The notes under the pieces were generated by a model that was not told the origin of the DNA, ran no database searches, and saw only the letters and a program-made list of their open reading frames with translations. The position numbers were made by a program, and so were the translations under genes. DNA of 64,000 nucleotides from Corynebacterium pseudokroppenstedtii (GTDB taxonomy: Bacteria > Actinomycetota > Actinomycetes > Mycobacteriales > Mycobacteriaceae): assembly GCF_019754945.1 (NCBI RefSeq), contig NZ_JAEUWU010000002.1, positions 372,001 to 436,000 of the forward strand, in the 5' to 3' direction. Positions 49,736 through 57,951 of this stretch are shown here, piece by piece. Within the stretch, counting starts at the first letter, position 1. Each line of letters opens with the position of its first letter.

Positions 49736-50182
49736 TTAAGAAGCGTGCTTCTCAATAATCTCACCGAGGTCGGGGAGGCCCTTCTCGACGATCCCTTCAA
49801 GCTTCCCGCGGAAGGTTTTGTAGATTTTCTGAGCACCTGAGTTATTAATGCTTTCCATGCGCTCATCACTTAGGTCCGCTAAATCCTTCGTGACTTCATC
49901 CGATCGCGTCTCGAGGTACTTACCAAAGCCACCTTCCGGCTTGCCATTTTGGTAGGCCTGCCAGTAGGGGTTCAGACGATCAGCAAGGTGAGGCAAAAGA
50001 CGATCAGTCATGTCTTTGACCAGATTGGGCCGGGCTTTGACGGCGCCGCTGAATGCCGTCTTAATCGCTTTACCGGACAGCCCGGAAAGGTTGTTGATGG
50101 AGTTCTCGGTGGATTCCGCCAGGTCAGAGACCACGGGCTCCCGAGTACCATCCTTCGTCAAAATATCGGAAAGTTCAGACAT
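49736..50182 (-). CDS. DUF6918-type protein
   Basis: 148 residues from ATG 50182. MSELSDILTKDGTREPVVSD, LAESTENSINNLSGLSGKAIKTA, ARPNLVKDMTDRLLPHLADRLNPYWQAY and LSDERMESINNSGAQKIYKTFRG match the small helical DUF6918 family of Corynebacterium and relatives (about 140 residues). No signal or membrane part; function unknown. An upstream frame to 50227 adds 15 residues without support. It is read divergently from apeB with about 130 bases between. Confidence 0.8.
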   Translation of the reverse strand: MSELSDILTKDGTREPVVSDLAESTENSINNLSGLSGKAIKTAFSGAVKARPNLVKDMTDRLLPHLADRLNPYWQAYQNGKPEGGFGKYLETRSDEVTKDLADLSDERMESINNSGAQKIYKTFRGKLEGIVEKGLPDLGEIIEKHAS

Positions 50183-50309
50183 AGGCTCTAAGACTAGCCA
50201 AAAAACCGCCAAGTTGTGACATCGCACTAAACGGGGAGGTCAACCTCGGCTGCACAGATGAACCTACGCGTTTAGCGCGCGTCGTCACCCCCGGGCTTAT
50301 GATCGTCAT

Positions 50310-51683
50310 ATGTCTTCATCCCACTCAGACCAGTACATCGACGCCTACATGAATTTCATGGATCAATCGCCGACGAGCTACCACGCGGTGGCGGTGATGG
50401 CCGACGAACTCCGTCAGGCGGGATTCCACCCTCAGAAGGAAACCGACCCGTGGGATGTTAGACCTGGCGGACATTACGTCGTTCGTGACGGTGCGATGAT
50501 CGCTTATGTCATTCCGCCGCAGACTACGTCGGCTAGCACTGCGGAACGCGAAAGCGTCGGAAAGCACAGCCCGAAGAACAAAAACGACGGCGGTCGTCAC
50601 ACCGCTTATCGCATCATCGGTGCTCACACTGATTCCCCGGCACTCGCCCTCAAACCGACGCCACAGTCCACAACGTCCGACGGCTGGGGGCAGTTAGCCG
50701 TTGAGGTCTACGGTGGGGCGTTATTAAATTCGTGGCTCGACCGTGAGCTGTGTGTAGCCGGGCGAGTTGTCGACGAACATGGCGCCGTTCATCTGGTTCG
50801 GACGAAACCGATCGCGCGTGTCCCGCAGTTGGCTATCCATTTAGACCGCAAGGTCAATGAAGGCCTAGAGCTCAACCCCCAGAAGCATATTCACCCCATA
50901 TGGACGGTCGACGACGATAGCGCCGACATTATGGACGTCATCGCGGAGTCCGCTGGGTTGTCGAGTAAACGCGAGATCTTTGGCTGGGATCTCAAATTAG
51001 TTCCGACGCAGAAGGCGGCAAAGTTTGGTGCTCAGTCGCAGTTCATTGCGTCGGGCCGCCAGGATAATTTGTCATCGGTATTCGCAGGATTTCACGTTTT
51101 GCGGCACTTAGATACCGACGCGATTCCCGGCGACGACATTCTGGTCTTCGTCGCGAATGACCATGAAGAGGTCGGGTCTGGAACGCGATCGGGTGCGGCA
51201 GGCCCCTTCCTCGAGGATGTGTTGCATCGGACGGCCGTCGCTTTGGGCTATGGCCCCGACGACGAGGCGCGAATGATGGCTCGCTCCGTGTGTATATCGT
51301 CGGATGCCGGGCATTCTGTACACCCGAATTATGCGGAGCGTCATGATCCGGACACTCGTCCAATGATGGGTCGCGGGCCGATGGTCAAGATTAATGCTAA
51401 CCAGCGTTACGTTTCCGACGCCGTGGGTGAGGCCATTTGGCAGCGCGCCTGTGAGGCCGCGGGTATCCGCCATCAAGCGTTTGTTTCACATAACGCTATG
51501 CCATGCGGATCGACAATCGGCCCGATCACGGCGACTCGGCTGGGAATGGTCACGGTCGACGTCGGCATCCCGCTGCTCTCGATGCATTCCGCGCGGGAAA
51601 TGAGTCACGAATACGACTGTTGGGCGCTCTCGGAAGCGATGTGTGCTCTGTGGACGATGGAATCACTGGAATATGGACAGTGA
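50310..51683 (+). CDS. apeB: M18-family aminopeptidase
   Basis: 457 residues. Zinc aminopeptidase of the aspartyl-aminopeptidase group. Metal ligands are seen in GAHTDSPALALKP (His, with the Asp), in the EE pair of NDHEEVGSGTRSGA and in SSDAGHSVHPNY; the C-terminal His is in LLSMHSAREMSHEYD. It removes N-terminal, often acidic, residues from peptides. A Lys/Asp-rich insert (about 75-92) is not in the family core. ATG 50310 is preceded by TATGAT at six bases, so probably leaderless. Its 3' end overlaps the convergent arginase-like gene by 21 bases. Confidence 0.92.
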   Translation: MSSSHSDQYIDAYMNFMDQSPTSYHAVAVMADELRQAGFHPQKETDPWDVRPGGHYVVRDGAMIAYVIPPQTTSASTAERESVGKHSPKNKNDGGRHTAYRIIGAHTDSPALALKPTPQSTTSDGWGQLAVEVYGGALLNSWLDRELCVAGRVVDEHGAVHLVRTKPIARVPQLAIHLDRKVNEGLELNPQKHIHPIWTVDDDSADIMDVIAESAGLSSKREIFGWDLKLVPTQKAAKFGAQSQFIASGRQDNLSSVFAGFHVLRHLDTDAIPGDDILVFVANDHEEVGSGTRSGAAGPFLEDVLHRTAVALGYGPDDEARMMARSVCISSDAGHSVHPNYAERHDPDTRPMMGRGPMVKINANQRYVSDAVGEAIWQRACEAAGIRHQAFVSHNAMPCGSTIGPITATRLGMVTVDVGIPLLSMHSAREMSHEYDCWALSEAMCALWTMESLEYGQ

Positions 51684-52514
51684 TTGGAGTGTCGTGTGAA
51701 GACGCTCCTCGTCAAACGGTAAGTATTCGGCGATGGTGAGCCCATCTATTGAACCTGCGGAGTCGATGGCCGTCAGAATGGCCTGGAGCTGATCCATGGT
51801 CATCGAGCCGCCGCCGGAACCGTCACCCGTGAGGTCGGGGTTCGCGAAGTAGGTGGAATGGAAATTCCGTGGGTTAAGAACGTCGATGTCGAAGTGAACA
51901 GCAAGGTGGTCAAACTGGCGGGCAAAGTCGGAAATAGTTTGTGTGGGCAAAAATCGGCCACTCTGAACCGTATAGGGCACCTTGTAGTTCTCTAGCAATG
52001 TGCGTTGGTAATCGAAGATATCTTGCAGACCGACGTACAAGATGTGATCACCGGGAAACGGTTTATTCCGAAGTTCTGCGCTCAGCGGAACAGAATCATC
52101 AGCGAGAAGAGTCGATAATGCCATCGCATGAGCATAGGGATAGTCATCAGCCGGCGAGGATACGTCAGGATGAGCGTCGATCCAGATGATTCCGACATCG
52201 TCGTAAAGGCCATGAAGGTAATCGAAGGGAGCGACAGAGACTAGGCAGCTCCCGCCAACGGTGATAACCCGGTCCGGGTGATCTTCTTCCAGGATTGATT
52301 GGGCTGAGTGAATTCCTTGTGTCAGGGTCTCGAGCCCGTAAATGCCGTTCTTTGTGGGTAACTGCTGGCCGTGAGAGGGAGGGTCGATGGGTACTTTCTT
52401 CCAAGGCTGATTGTCATTCTTTGGAAGTAAATGCTTCAGTAGCTCGGCACCAAAGTAATAAGTGTCTAGTCCACCACTAACAAAATCTGGGTATAGGAGC
52501 CGAAGTGTGTTCAT
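51663..52514 (-). CDS. Arginase/agmatinase-family protein with altered metal site
   Basis: 283 residues from ATG 52514 (GGAGG 5 bases upstream). The ureohydrolase fold is clear: IIWIDAHPDVSSP (Asp113, His115, Asp117 as in DAHxD) and HFDIDVLNP (Asp209, Asp211). However the first ligand motif GGDHS reads GGSC (87-90), so the His is Cys90, and the last Asp of DxDxxDP is Asn214. Such changes mean one manganese site may be lost or changed; a formimidoyl-type or unknown substrate is possible. Its stop lies inside apeB (21-base overlap). Confidence 0.78.
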   Translation of the reverse strand: MNTLRLLYPDFVSGGLDTYYFGAELLKHLLPKNDNQPWKKVPIDPPSHGQQLPTKNGIYGLETLTQGIHSAQSILEEDHPDRVITVGGSCLVSVAPFDYLHGLYDDVGIIWIDAHPDVSSPADDYPYAHAMALSTLLADDSVPLSAELRNKPFPGDHILYVGLQDIFDYQRTLLENYKVPYTVQSGRFLPTQTISDFARQFDHLAVHFDIDVLNPRNFHSTYFANPDLTGDGSGGGSMTMDQLQAILTAIDSAGSIDGLTIAEYLPFDEERLHTTLQSLSIFQ

Positions 52515-52594
52515 GACGTCCTCCACAATTGTTGTTTAGTGGCTAGTGTATGTCGTCACCCTGGGCTCTGCAGTGATAGAAGCCAACTGACTTA

Positions 52595-52613
52595 CTAGGT
52601 TAGGTTGAGATAA
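52595..52613 (+). promoter_or_regulatory. Weak DtxR-like box upstream of the lipase
   Basis: CTAGGTTAGGTTGAGATAA matches 14 of 19 positions of the DtxR consensus, better in the left half (AGGTTAGG). It is 27 bases before the lipase start. The right half is poor, so iron control is only a possibility. Confidence 0.35.
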
Positions 52614-52639
52614 TTAATAATCCTTGGTAATTTCAGCCC

Positions 52640-53443
52640 ATGCTACCTAAAACAATGAAAGCTGCGGTTGCGGCTGCTGGAATCTCGTGTGCTGGAGTGT
52701 GCGGTGTGGTTGTCGCGCCAGCCGCTTATGCGGGGGATGCGGTGAACGCCCTTCCCGCGACGGGCGATGTCCATGGTGCAAGTTCGCGCCCGATTATCTT
52801 TATTCTTCCTGGTCAGTCGGTGGGTACGCTGCCGTACGGCAAGATGAAGTCGAACCTCGAGGCCGGCGGGTACGATACTCGCATTCTTGACCTCAAAGGG
52901 ACCGATGTTGTTGCTGATGCTCATCTCATTGCCGACGAAGTTCATCGCGTCCGTGAGGACAATCCCGATGCAGAGATCTCGCTGGTCGGGCACAGCGCGG
53001 GGGGAATTAGTGCCCGTGAGTATCTGAAGCACCAGGGAGGGACCTCGGATATCGCTCGGTATATCGCAATCGGGTCGCCTCAATATGGGAGTCCGGGAGC
53101 GTGTGTGCAGGGTGGTACTGCGAAGGATTTGTGTCCAGGCTCGGAGTATATGAACCGGTTGAATGCTGGGGACGATACTCCTGGTCCGACGGAGTATTAC
53201 GCTATTCGCGGTGAACACGAGTGGGCGGATGGCCGGTTGGATGGCGGTCAATGCAGGATGAAGCCGGTGGCGTCTCCGTCGCCACTAATCAATGGCGGTT
53301 TTCACCACTCGATAGAATCTTTGCAGTCTGAGGTTTCAGCCACGGTACTTGCCGCGTTGAATGGCACGTGCACTGGTGAGTTTGTCGACGAGCCGATTGA
53401 TTCTATTCAGGCAAAAGATACGATTTTTCAGGATGGACTGTAA
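52640..53443 (+). CDS. Secreted alpha/beta-hydrolase (lipase/esterase)
   Basis: 267 residues. Signal peptide (KAAVAAAGISCAGVCGVVVAPAAYAGDA) with AxA cut near 31. The nucleophile is in GHSAGG (Ser119); a likely oxyanion region is FILPGQSVGT and a candidate His is in GGFHHS. Four Cys (ACVQGGTAKDLC and GQC..GTC) can pair outside the cell. This looks like a triacylglycerol-lipase-type esterase. M6 is another start; ATG 52640 is kept. Secreted lipases suit lipid-requiring skin corynebacteria, which is inference. Confidence 0.87.
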   Translation: MLPKTMKAAVAAAGISCAGVCGVVVAPAAYAGDAVNALPATGDVHGASSRPIIFILPGQSVGTLPYGKMKSNLEAGGYDTRILDLKGTDVVADAHLIADEVHRVREDNPDAEISLVGHSAGGISAREYLKHQGGTSDIARYIAIGSPQYGSPGACVQGGTAKDLCPGSEYMNRLNAGDDTPGPTEYYAIRGEHEWADGRLDGGQCRMKPVASPSPLINGGFHHSIESLQSEVSATVLAALNGTCTGEFVDEPIDSIQAKDTIFQDGL

Positions 53444-53453
53444 CCTAGTCGGT

Positions 53454-53469
53454 TGTTTCACGTGAAACC
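53454..53469. promoter_or_regulatory. parS site 8
   Basis: TGTTTCACGTGAAACC, one base from consensus, between the convergent lipase and protease genes. Confidence 0.85.
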
Positions 53470-53530
53470 GGTGCAGATTGGGTGGTGCATCGGTGCACCG
53501 CAGGAGTTGGGGTGCACCTAGCACGGGTGT

Positions 53531-54241
53531 TTATCGCAGTTCTGAATCGACTACGTTCCACGGGATATAGGCACCATATTTCCCGGTGTAGTTCTCCAGG
53601 TAGCCGACGTTAATTCCGATGACGCGGTTGTACCGGTCGACCATCGCTCCACCCGACGTGCCGGGCTTTGAGTTAAGTGGTGAAACGAGAGCCACAGTGT
53701 TCGGGCGACCGTTCCATCCCATGAGGGGGTGGTCGGTCACGCGAGACTCATTGAAACGCTGGCCGAGTCCGAGGACGTGAACAGGTTCTCCCACGTTGAG
53801 TGAGTTGTAGTCACGTTTTTCCCAGCGCCCGTCGACGCGGACGGCGGGATCAAGGTTAATTTTGACAGCATCGAGGCCACGGCTCATCGCCGCTACCCGC
53901 CCGATGCGGTGATTGGATTGGTCGAAAATCTCAGTGCCACGAGTCCATCGACCGTGAGAGCAGTGCTCTGCTGTGTATCCGGTGCGGTCTCCGATCAACG
54001 TGATACTGCAGGTCCCGCCGCTACCGGAACGAATAGTAGCTCCCTGGTGAACGGTGATAGTGCGTTGGTTCGGAGTGGTAAAGACGCCCTTGGTTTTGAA
54101 GTCCTTCGAGGCGTCAGGCCATGGATGATGCGAGTACGTTGGGTGCTCAACGGCGTGAGCTTCATTGGCTGCCATGGGCATGCCAACAGCAGCAAGTGTG
54201 ATTGATAATGCGGCAATAGATGCGCGAAGTAGACGGCGCAC
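53531..54241 (-). CDS. Secreted trypsin-like serine protease (S1)
   Basis: 236 residues. Signal peptide (MRRLLRASIAALSITLAAVG...EAHA). Catalytic triad: His93 in YTAEHCS, Asp124 in GLDAVKI and Ser196 in GTSGGAM. Cys78 and Cys94 form the usual disulfide around the His. It resembles short actinobacterial chymotrypsin-fold proteases without a pro-domain of the long type. It faces the secreted lipase gene, read toward it. Confidence 0.9.
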   Translation of the reverse strand: MRRLLRASIAALSITLAAVGMPMAANEAHAVEHPTYSHHPWPDASKDFKTKGVFTTPNQRTITVHQGATIRSGSGGTCSITLIGDRTGYTAEHCSHGRWTRGTEIFDQSNHRIGRVAAMSRGLDAVKINLDPAVRVDGRWEKRDYNSLNVGEPVHVLGLGQRFNESRVTDHPLMGWNGRPNTVALVSPLNSKPGTSGGAMVDRYNRVIGINVGYLENYTGKYGAYIPWNVVDSELR

Positions 54242-54807
54242 TTTCCCCCCAAAAAATATGATGTGCAGATTATGTAAATCTGGCGATGTCGGAAGCTGGA
54301 GTTTCTCTCGCAGCTAATGAATGAGGATACGCCATAAACGGCGTTTCTGTGAAATGAATGTGAGTGTGATATTTGTCTGTGAAGAAAAAAGGTAGTTTAA
54401 AACATCTGCTGCTTTTATTTAGGTAGGAAGCGGAGAATGATGCGATCTTGAGTTTGTATGAGATGTGCGTAAAAATCGCCTTGAACAGCATATTTAGAGT
54501 TATTAAAAACGAATTATCACTCGGCCCTGAAGTCAATCGAGATTGTTGACGTGGATAAAAAGATCGGGGGAATTGGGGGCACCGCCTAAACGTAGAACAT
54601 TTGTTGCGGGGCTGATGGACTCATTTTTAATTTCATGGCAAGAAAAGAGAATAAAGTAAAAGAGAAATAGTCGAGCTCGTAATGCATAACTGGTGAAGCG
54701 CATAGCAACAGGATAAGAGTAACTGGATTCTTTTCGGGTTCTTGGTTCCCTGGTCTATTAGGCTGTAAGTGGTGCATGTAGGTCGTCAATAGCCGTGCGG
54801 AGGTCAT
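54242..54807. other. AT-rich gene-poor gap
   Basis: Between the protease start and the MFS gene. Two minus-strand frames of 88 and 94 codons exist but lack good starts and coherent protein features. The DNA is rich in A/T compared with its neighbours, which may reflect promoters or older insertion. Confidence 0.5.
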
Positions 54808-56052
54808 ATGGTCACTACTCCGGATGGTGGTGCCGATTCCGCACCTGTCAGCGGTGCTCCACGCACCCACGTGTCGTTCGTCACCAAAAGTGCGGTTGTT
54901 TTATTAGGGATGACCGCACTTCTCAATCTTTATTCAACGCAGCCGATCCTGGGTGACATCGCCGCGTGGGCGCATATCCCGACCACCGATGCAGCCTGGA
55001 CGATCAGTACAACGACGGCGGGCGTTGCCATAACGGCTCCTTTTGCAGGGATGTTATCTGATCGGGTTGGCCGTCGGCGGGTGATAGTGGTCGCAGTGGC
55101 CACGATGGCAGTTCTGACCGCGGCGGCGTTGACGTCGTGGTCCTATCCGGCTCTTTTGGCGTTTCGTTGTGCTCAGGGTATGTGTTGTCCGTTCGTCTTC
55201 GCCGTCGTCGTGGCCTATATCGGGGAAGAATATGAACCCTCGACGGCCTCCACTCTGAATGCTTTATATGTCGCGGGCACTGCATTGGGTGGTTTTTTGG
55301 GTCGGATGGTCGCCGCTATCCTCTCCGATTGGACTGGAAGCTGGCGGTTGTCGTTCCTGGGTAATGCCGTTATTTTGGCTGTGACACTGGCTGTGACGTA
55401 CTGGGGCCTCCCGCCGGAGCGACAATTCATCCGGACGGTTGATCGCGGCGTCGGTGGATTCTTTGTTAATGCTGGCCGGTTACTACGGAAGCCTCGCATT
55501 GTCATGACGGTCTTGGTGGGTTTCGCGTTGTTGTTCCAGCAGGTTGCGTCGTTCACTTTTGCATCCTTGGCATTGGAGTGTCCACCGTTCAGTCTTTCTA
55601 CCAGCACTATTGGCCTAATTTTTGTTGTATTTCTTATTCCAACAGTGACGACGCCTCGGTTCGGGGCGTTGATGGATAGATGGGGTCCTCGCTGGGCCTT
55701 TGTTGCGTCGCAAAGCGTGAGCGTTGGAGGTCTTGTTCTCACTCTAGTTCCGACGATTCCTACGATGATTGTTGGCCTTGCGTTGTCCTGCGTCGGTGTG
55801 TTCGCTGGTCAGGCCGCCGGAACGCTGATGGTGGGGAGGTTGGCCACGGGCGCTCGGTCGACTGGGGTCGGCTTGTATCTGACGGGCTACTACGTTGGTG
55901 GTGCGTTTGGCGGAGTAGCACCGATTTCGTTTTATTCGACGGCTGGGTGGACAGCTGTCGTGGTGCTTGTTCTCGGTGTTGTGTTGTGCGCGGGGGTGAT
56001 GGGCTGGTGGGCATGGCGCCCGCTCGGCTCGCAAGCCCACGACCCCCAATAA
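54808..56052 (+). CDS. Major facilitator transporter (YnfM/AraJ-type)
   Basis: 414 residues, twelve helices. NLYSTQPILGDIAAWAHIPTTDAAWTIS is typical of the YnfM-like MFS group; the loop motif MLSDRVGRRRVI matches the MFS A motif. Members export drugs or sugars; substrate unknown. ATG 54808 at the end of an AT-rich gap; no strong ribosome site. It stands alone. Confidence 0.87.
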   Translation: MVTTPDGGADSAPVSGAPRTHVSFVTKSAVVLLGMTALLNLYSTQPILGDIAAWAHIPTTDAAWTISTTTAGVAITAPFAGMLSDRVGRRRVIVVAVATMAVLTAAALTSWSYPALLAFRCAQGMCCPFVFAVVVAYIGEEYEPSTASTLNALYVAGTALGGFLGRMVAAILSDWTGSWRLSFLGNAVILAVTLAVTYWGLPPERQFIRTVDRGVGGFFVNAGRLLRKPRIVMTVLVGFALLFQQVASFTFASLALECPPFSLSTSTIGLIFVVFLIPTVTTPRFGALMDRWGPRWAFVASQSVSVGGLVLTLVPTIPTMIVGLALSCVGVFAGQAAGTLMVGRLATGARSTGVGLYLTGYYVGGAFGGVAPISFYSTAGWTAVVVLVLGVVLCAGVMGWWAWRPLGSQAHDPQ

Positions 56053-56291
56053 GCAGGCTTGTTAAGTAATTATGGCAACACTTGGTGTGACGTCTGCTAT
56101 TAATACAGTTAGCCTACCCCCTCATGGTTACACCCACTGTTAATGCTTTCGCCAATTGTTTAGGCTCAATGTAGTTAGCGCAATCTCGTGAGCCTGACCC
56201 ACTTGTCGTGGGCTTCTGTTGCGACGACATCGGGACCAGGTTAGCGAGCCTTGTGCATGTCTATATTTACGTCCTGTGAATAGGAGTCCCC

Positions 56292-57548
56292 GTGGTTCAG
56301 CGTCAGTTCCCGAATCCGAAAGAAATTAGGGAATATCTGCACTTCAAGAAGCCCGAGCTGAATTTGAAGAAGCGTCGGTTGGAAAACGCTTTGACGATTT
56401 ATGACTTGCGGAAGATTGCAAAGCGTCGCACTCCGGCATCGGCGTTCGATTACACGGATGGTGCTGCAGAAGGGGAGATTTCTATCGCCCGTGCTCGCAA
56501 GGCATTTGAGGACGTGGAATTCCACCCGTCCATCCTCAAGGATGCTTCCGAGATCGATATGAGCACGTCGATCCTAGGTGGGCCATCCTCCCTGCCATTT
56601 GGCATCGCTCCGACGGGGTTCACTCGCCTCATGCAGACTGAAGGTGAGGTCGCGGGTGCAGGTGCAGCCGGTGCAGCGGGCATTCCATTCTGCTTGTCGA
56701 CGCTGGGCACCACTTCGATTGAAGACGTGAAGGCCACCAACCCGACGGGACGTAACTGGTTCCAGCTGTACGTGATGCGCAAGCGCGAAATCTCCTATGG
56801 ACTGGTTGAACGCGCAGCACAAGCCGGCTTCGACACCTTGTTCTTCACCGTCGATACACCGGTGGCCGGCAACCGGATGCGCGATGTCCGCCACGGTTTT
56901 TCCATTCCGCCGCAGTTGACGGTGAAGACCGTCGTCGACGCGATCCCGCGCCCCTGGTGGTGGATCGACTTCTTAACGACGCCTCCGCTGGAGTTCGCCT
57001 CCCTGAGCTCGACCGGCGGCACCGTGGGCGAACTGCTCAACAACGCCATGGACCCCACGATCAGCTTCGACGACCTGAAGACGATTCGTGAGATGTGGCC
57101 CGGCAAGCTCGCCGTCAAGGGCGTTCAGAACCTTGAGGACTCCAAGAAGCTCGCCGATCTTGGCGTCGACGCCATTGTGTTGTCCAACCACGGTGGACGC
57201 CAGCTCGACCGCGCTCCGGTGCCATTCTTGCTGCTCCCCGAGGTTGCCCGCGAAGTCGGCAAGGACGTGGAGATCATGGTGGACACCGGCATCATGAACG
57301 GTGCCGATATCGTCGCCGCGTTGGCCCTGGGTGCAGACTTTACCCTGATTGGACGTGCTTACCTGTACGGCTTGATGGCTGGTGGCCGTGCCGGTGTGGA
57401 CCGGACCATCGAAATCTTGCGGTCGCAGATCGAGCGGACCATGAAGTTGTTGCAGGTCACGAGCATTGAGGAGCTAGGCCCTCATCACGTCACGCAGCTC
57501 ACTCGGTTTAACCGTGTGGACTCGTCGCGCGACGATGCAACTGTGTAA
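56292..57548 (+). CDS. lldD: L-lactate dehydrogenase (quinone), FMN-dependent
   Basis: 418 residues. Family of FMN-dependent hydroxy-acid oxidases. FAPTGF-type flavin loop seen as [30 protein letters not shown] with the substrate Arg, [12 protein letters not shown] with the catalytic His, and [19 protein letters not shown] with the FMN phosphate site. It oxidises L-lactate to pyruvate at the membrane quinone pool. GTG start with AGGAGT 6 bases upstream. In C. glutamicum the same enzyme is paired with a lactate permease and LldR repressor. lldP follows on the same strand after a terminator. Confidence 0.95.
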   Translation: MVQRQFPNPKEIREYLHFKKPELNLKKRRLENALTIYDLRKIAKRRTPASAFDYTDGAAEGEISIARARKAFEDVEFHPSILKDASEIDMSTSILGGPSSLPFGIAPTGFTRLMQTEGEVAGAGAAGAAGIPFCLSTLGTTSIEDVKATNPTGRNWFQLYVMRKREISYGLVERAAQAGFDTLFFTVDTPVAGNRMRDVRHGFSIPPQLTVKTVVDAIPRPWWWIDFLTTPPLEFASLSSTGGTVGELLNNAMDPTISFDDLKTIREMWPGKLAVKGVQNLEDSKKLADLGVDAIVLSNHGGRQLDRAPVPFLLLPEVAREVGKDVEIMVDTGIMNGADIVAALALGADFTLIGRAYLYGLMAGGRAGVDRTIEILRSQIERTMKLLQVTSIEELGPHHVTQLTRFNRVDSSRDDATV

Positions 57549-57575
57549 CTCGCAGCGGGAAGGCTAGTTCTCCCA

Positions 57576-57602
57576 CTAGCCCTTCACCAGTGTGAGGGCT
57601 AG
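57576..57602 (+). terminator. Hairpin terminator after lldD
   Basis: CTAGCCCTTCAC (57576-57587) pairs with GTGAGGGCTAG (57592-57602), four-base loop and one bulge. It separates lldD from lldP, which therefore likely has its own promoter. Confidence 0.7.
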
Positions 57603-57823
57603 CCTCCAGCGTCGCCACGGGTGCGGTTGGTCGCGCCGGGCGCCTGGCCGCTAGTGAATATGATTGACGCCACGGTGAACCGTTTGCGTCTTTAGGTTCC
57701 CGTTTGGGGGTAAAAATCGGGGCCTGTCTGACGTCTACATGCGGTTTCCCGTGGTTTTTAGTTGTAGCATCATCACGAATTTTGTCCCGTTTAGGGTGAT
57801 CGTAGAAGATGTGACTAACACGG

Positions 57824-57834
57824 TGGTTTCACCA
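57824..57834. promoter_or_regulatory. LldR-type operator upstream of lldP
   Basis: TGGTTTCACCA exactly fits the LldR consensus TNGTNNNACNA, within the longer palindrome GGTGGTTTCACCAC. It is about 118 bases before the lldP start. No lldR gene lies in the window. The rest of the gap 57549-57951 holds no gene. Confidence 0.65.
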
Positions 57835-57951
57835 CGTATGTGTTGTACATCACTATTTTCTGCTGGTGTGTGAGAAGCAGTCTGGGTGATGCGTAGTTTG
57901 TCCCTCGGCATCCCCCAGTGATGCCCCTGAAAAGTGAGAATAACCAGTGTC

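Noticed and set aside
54270-54870. Two minus-strand frames (88 and 94 codons)
   Set aside because: AT-rich chance frames; no credible start, and the second overlaps the MFS gene start.
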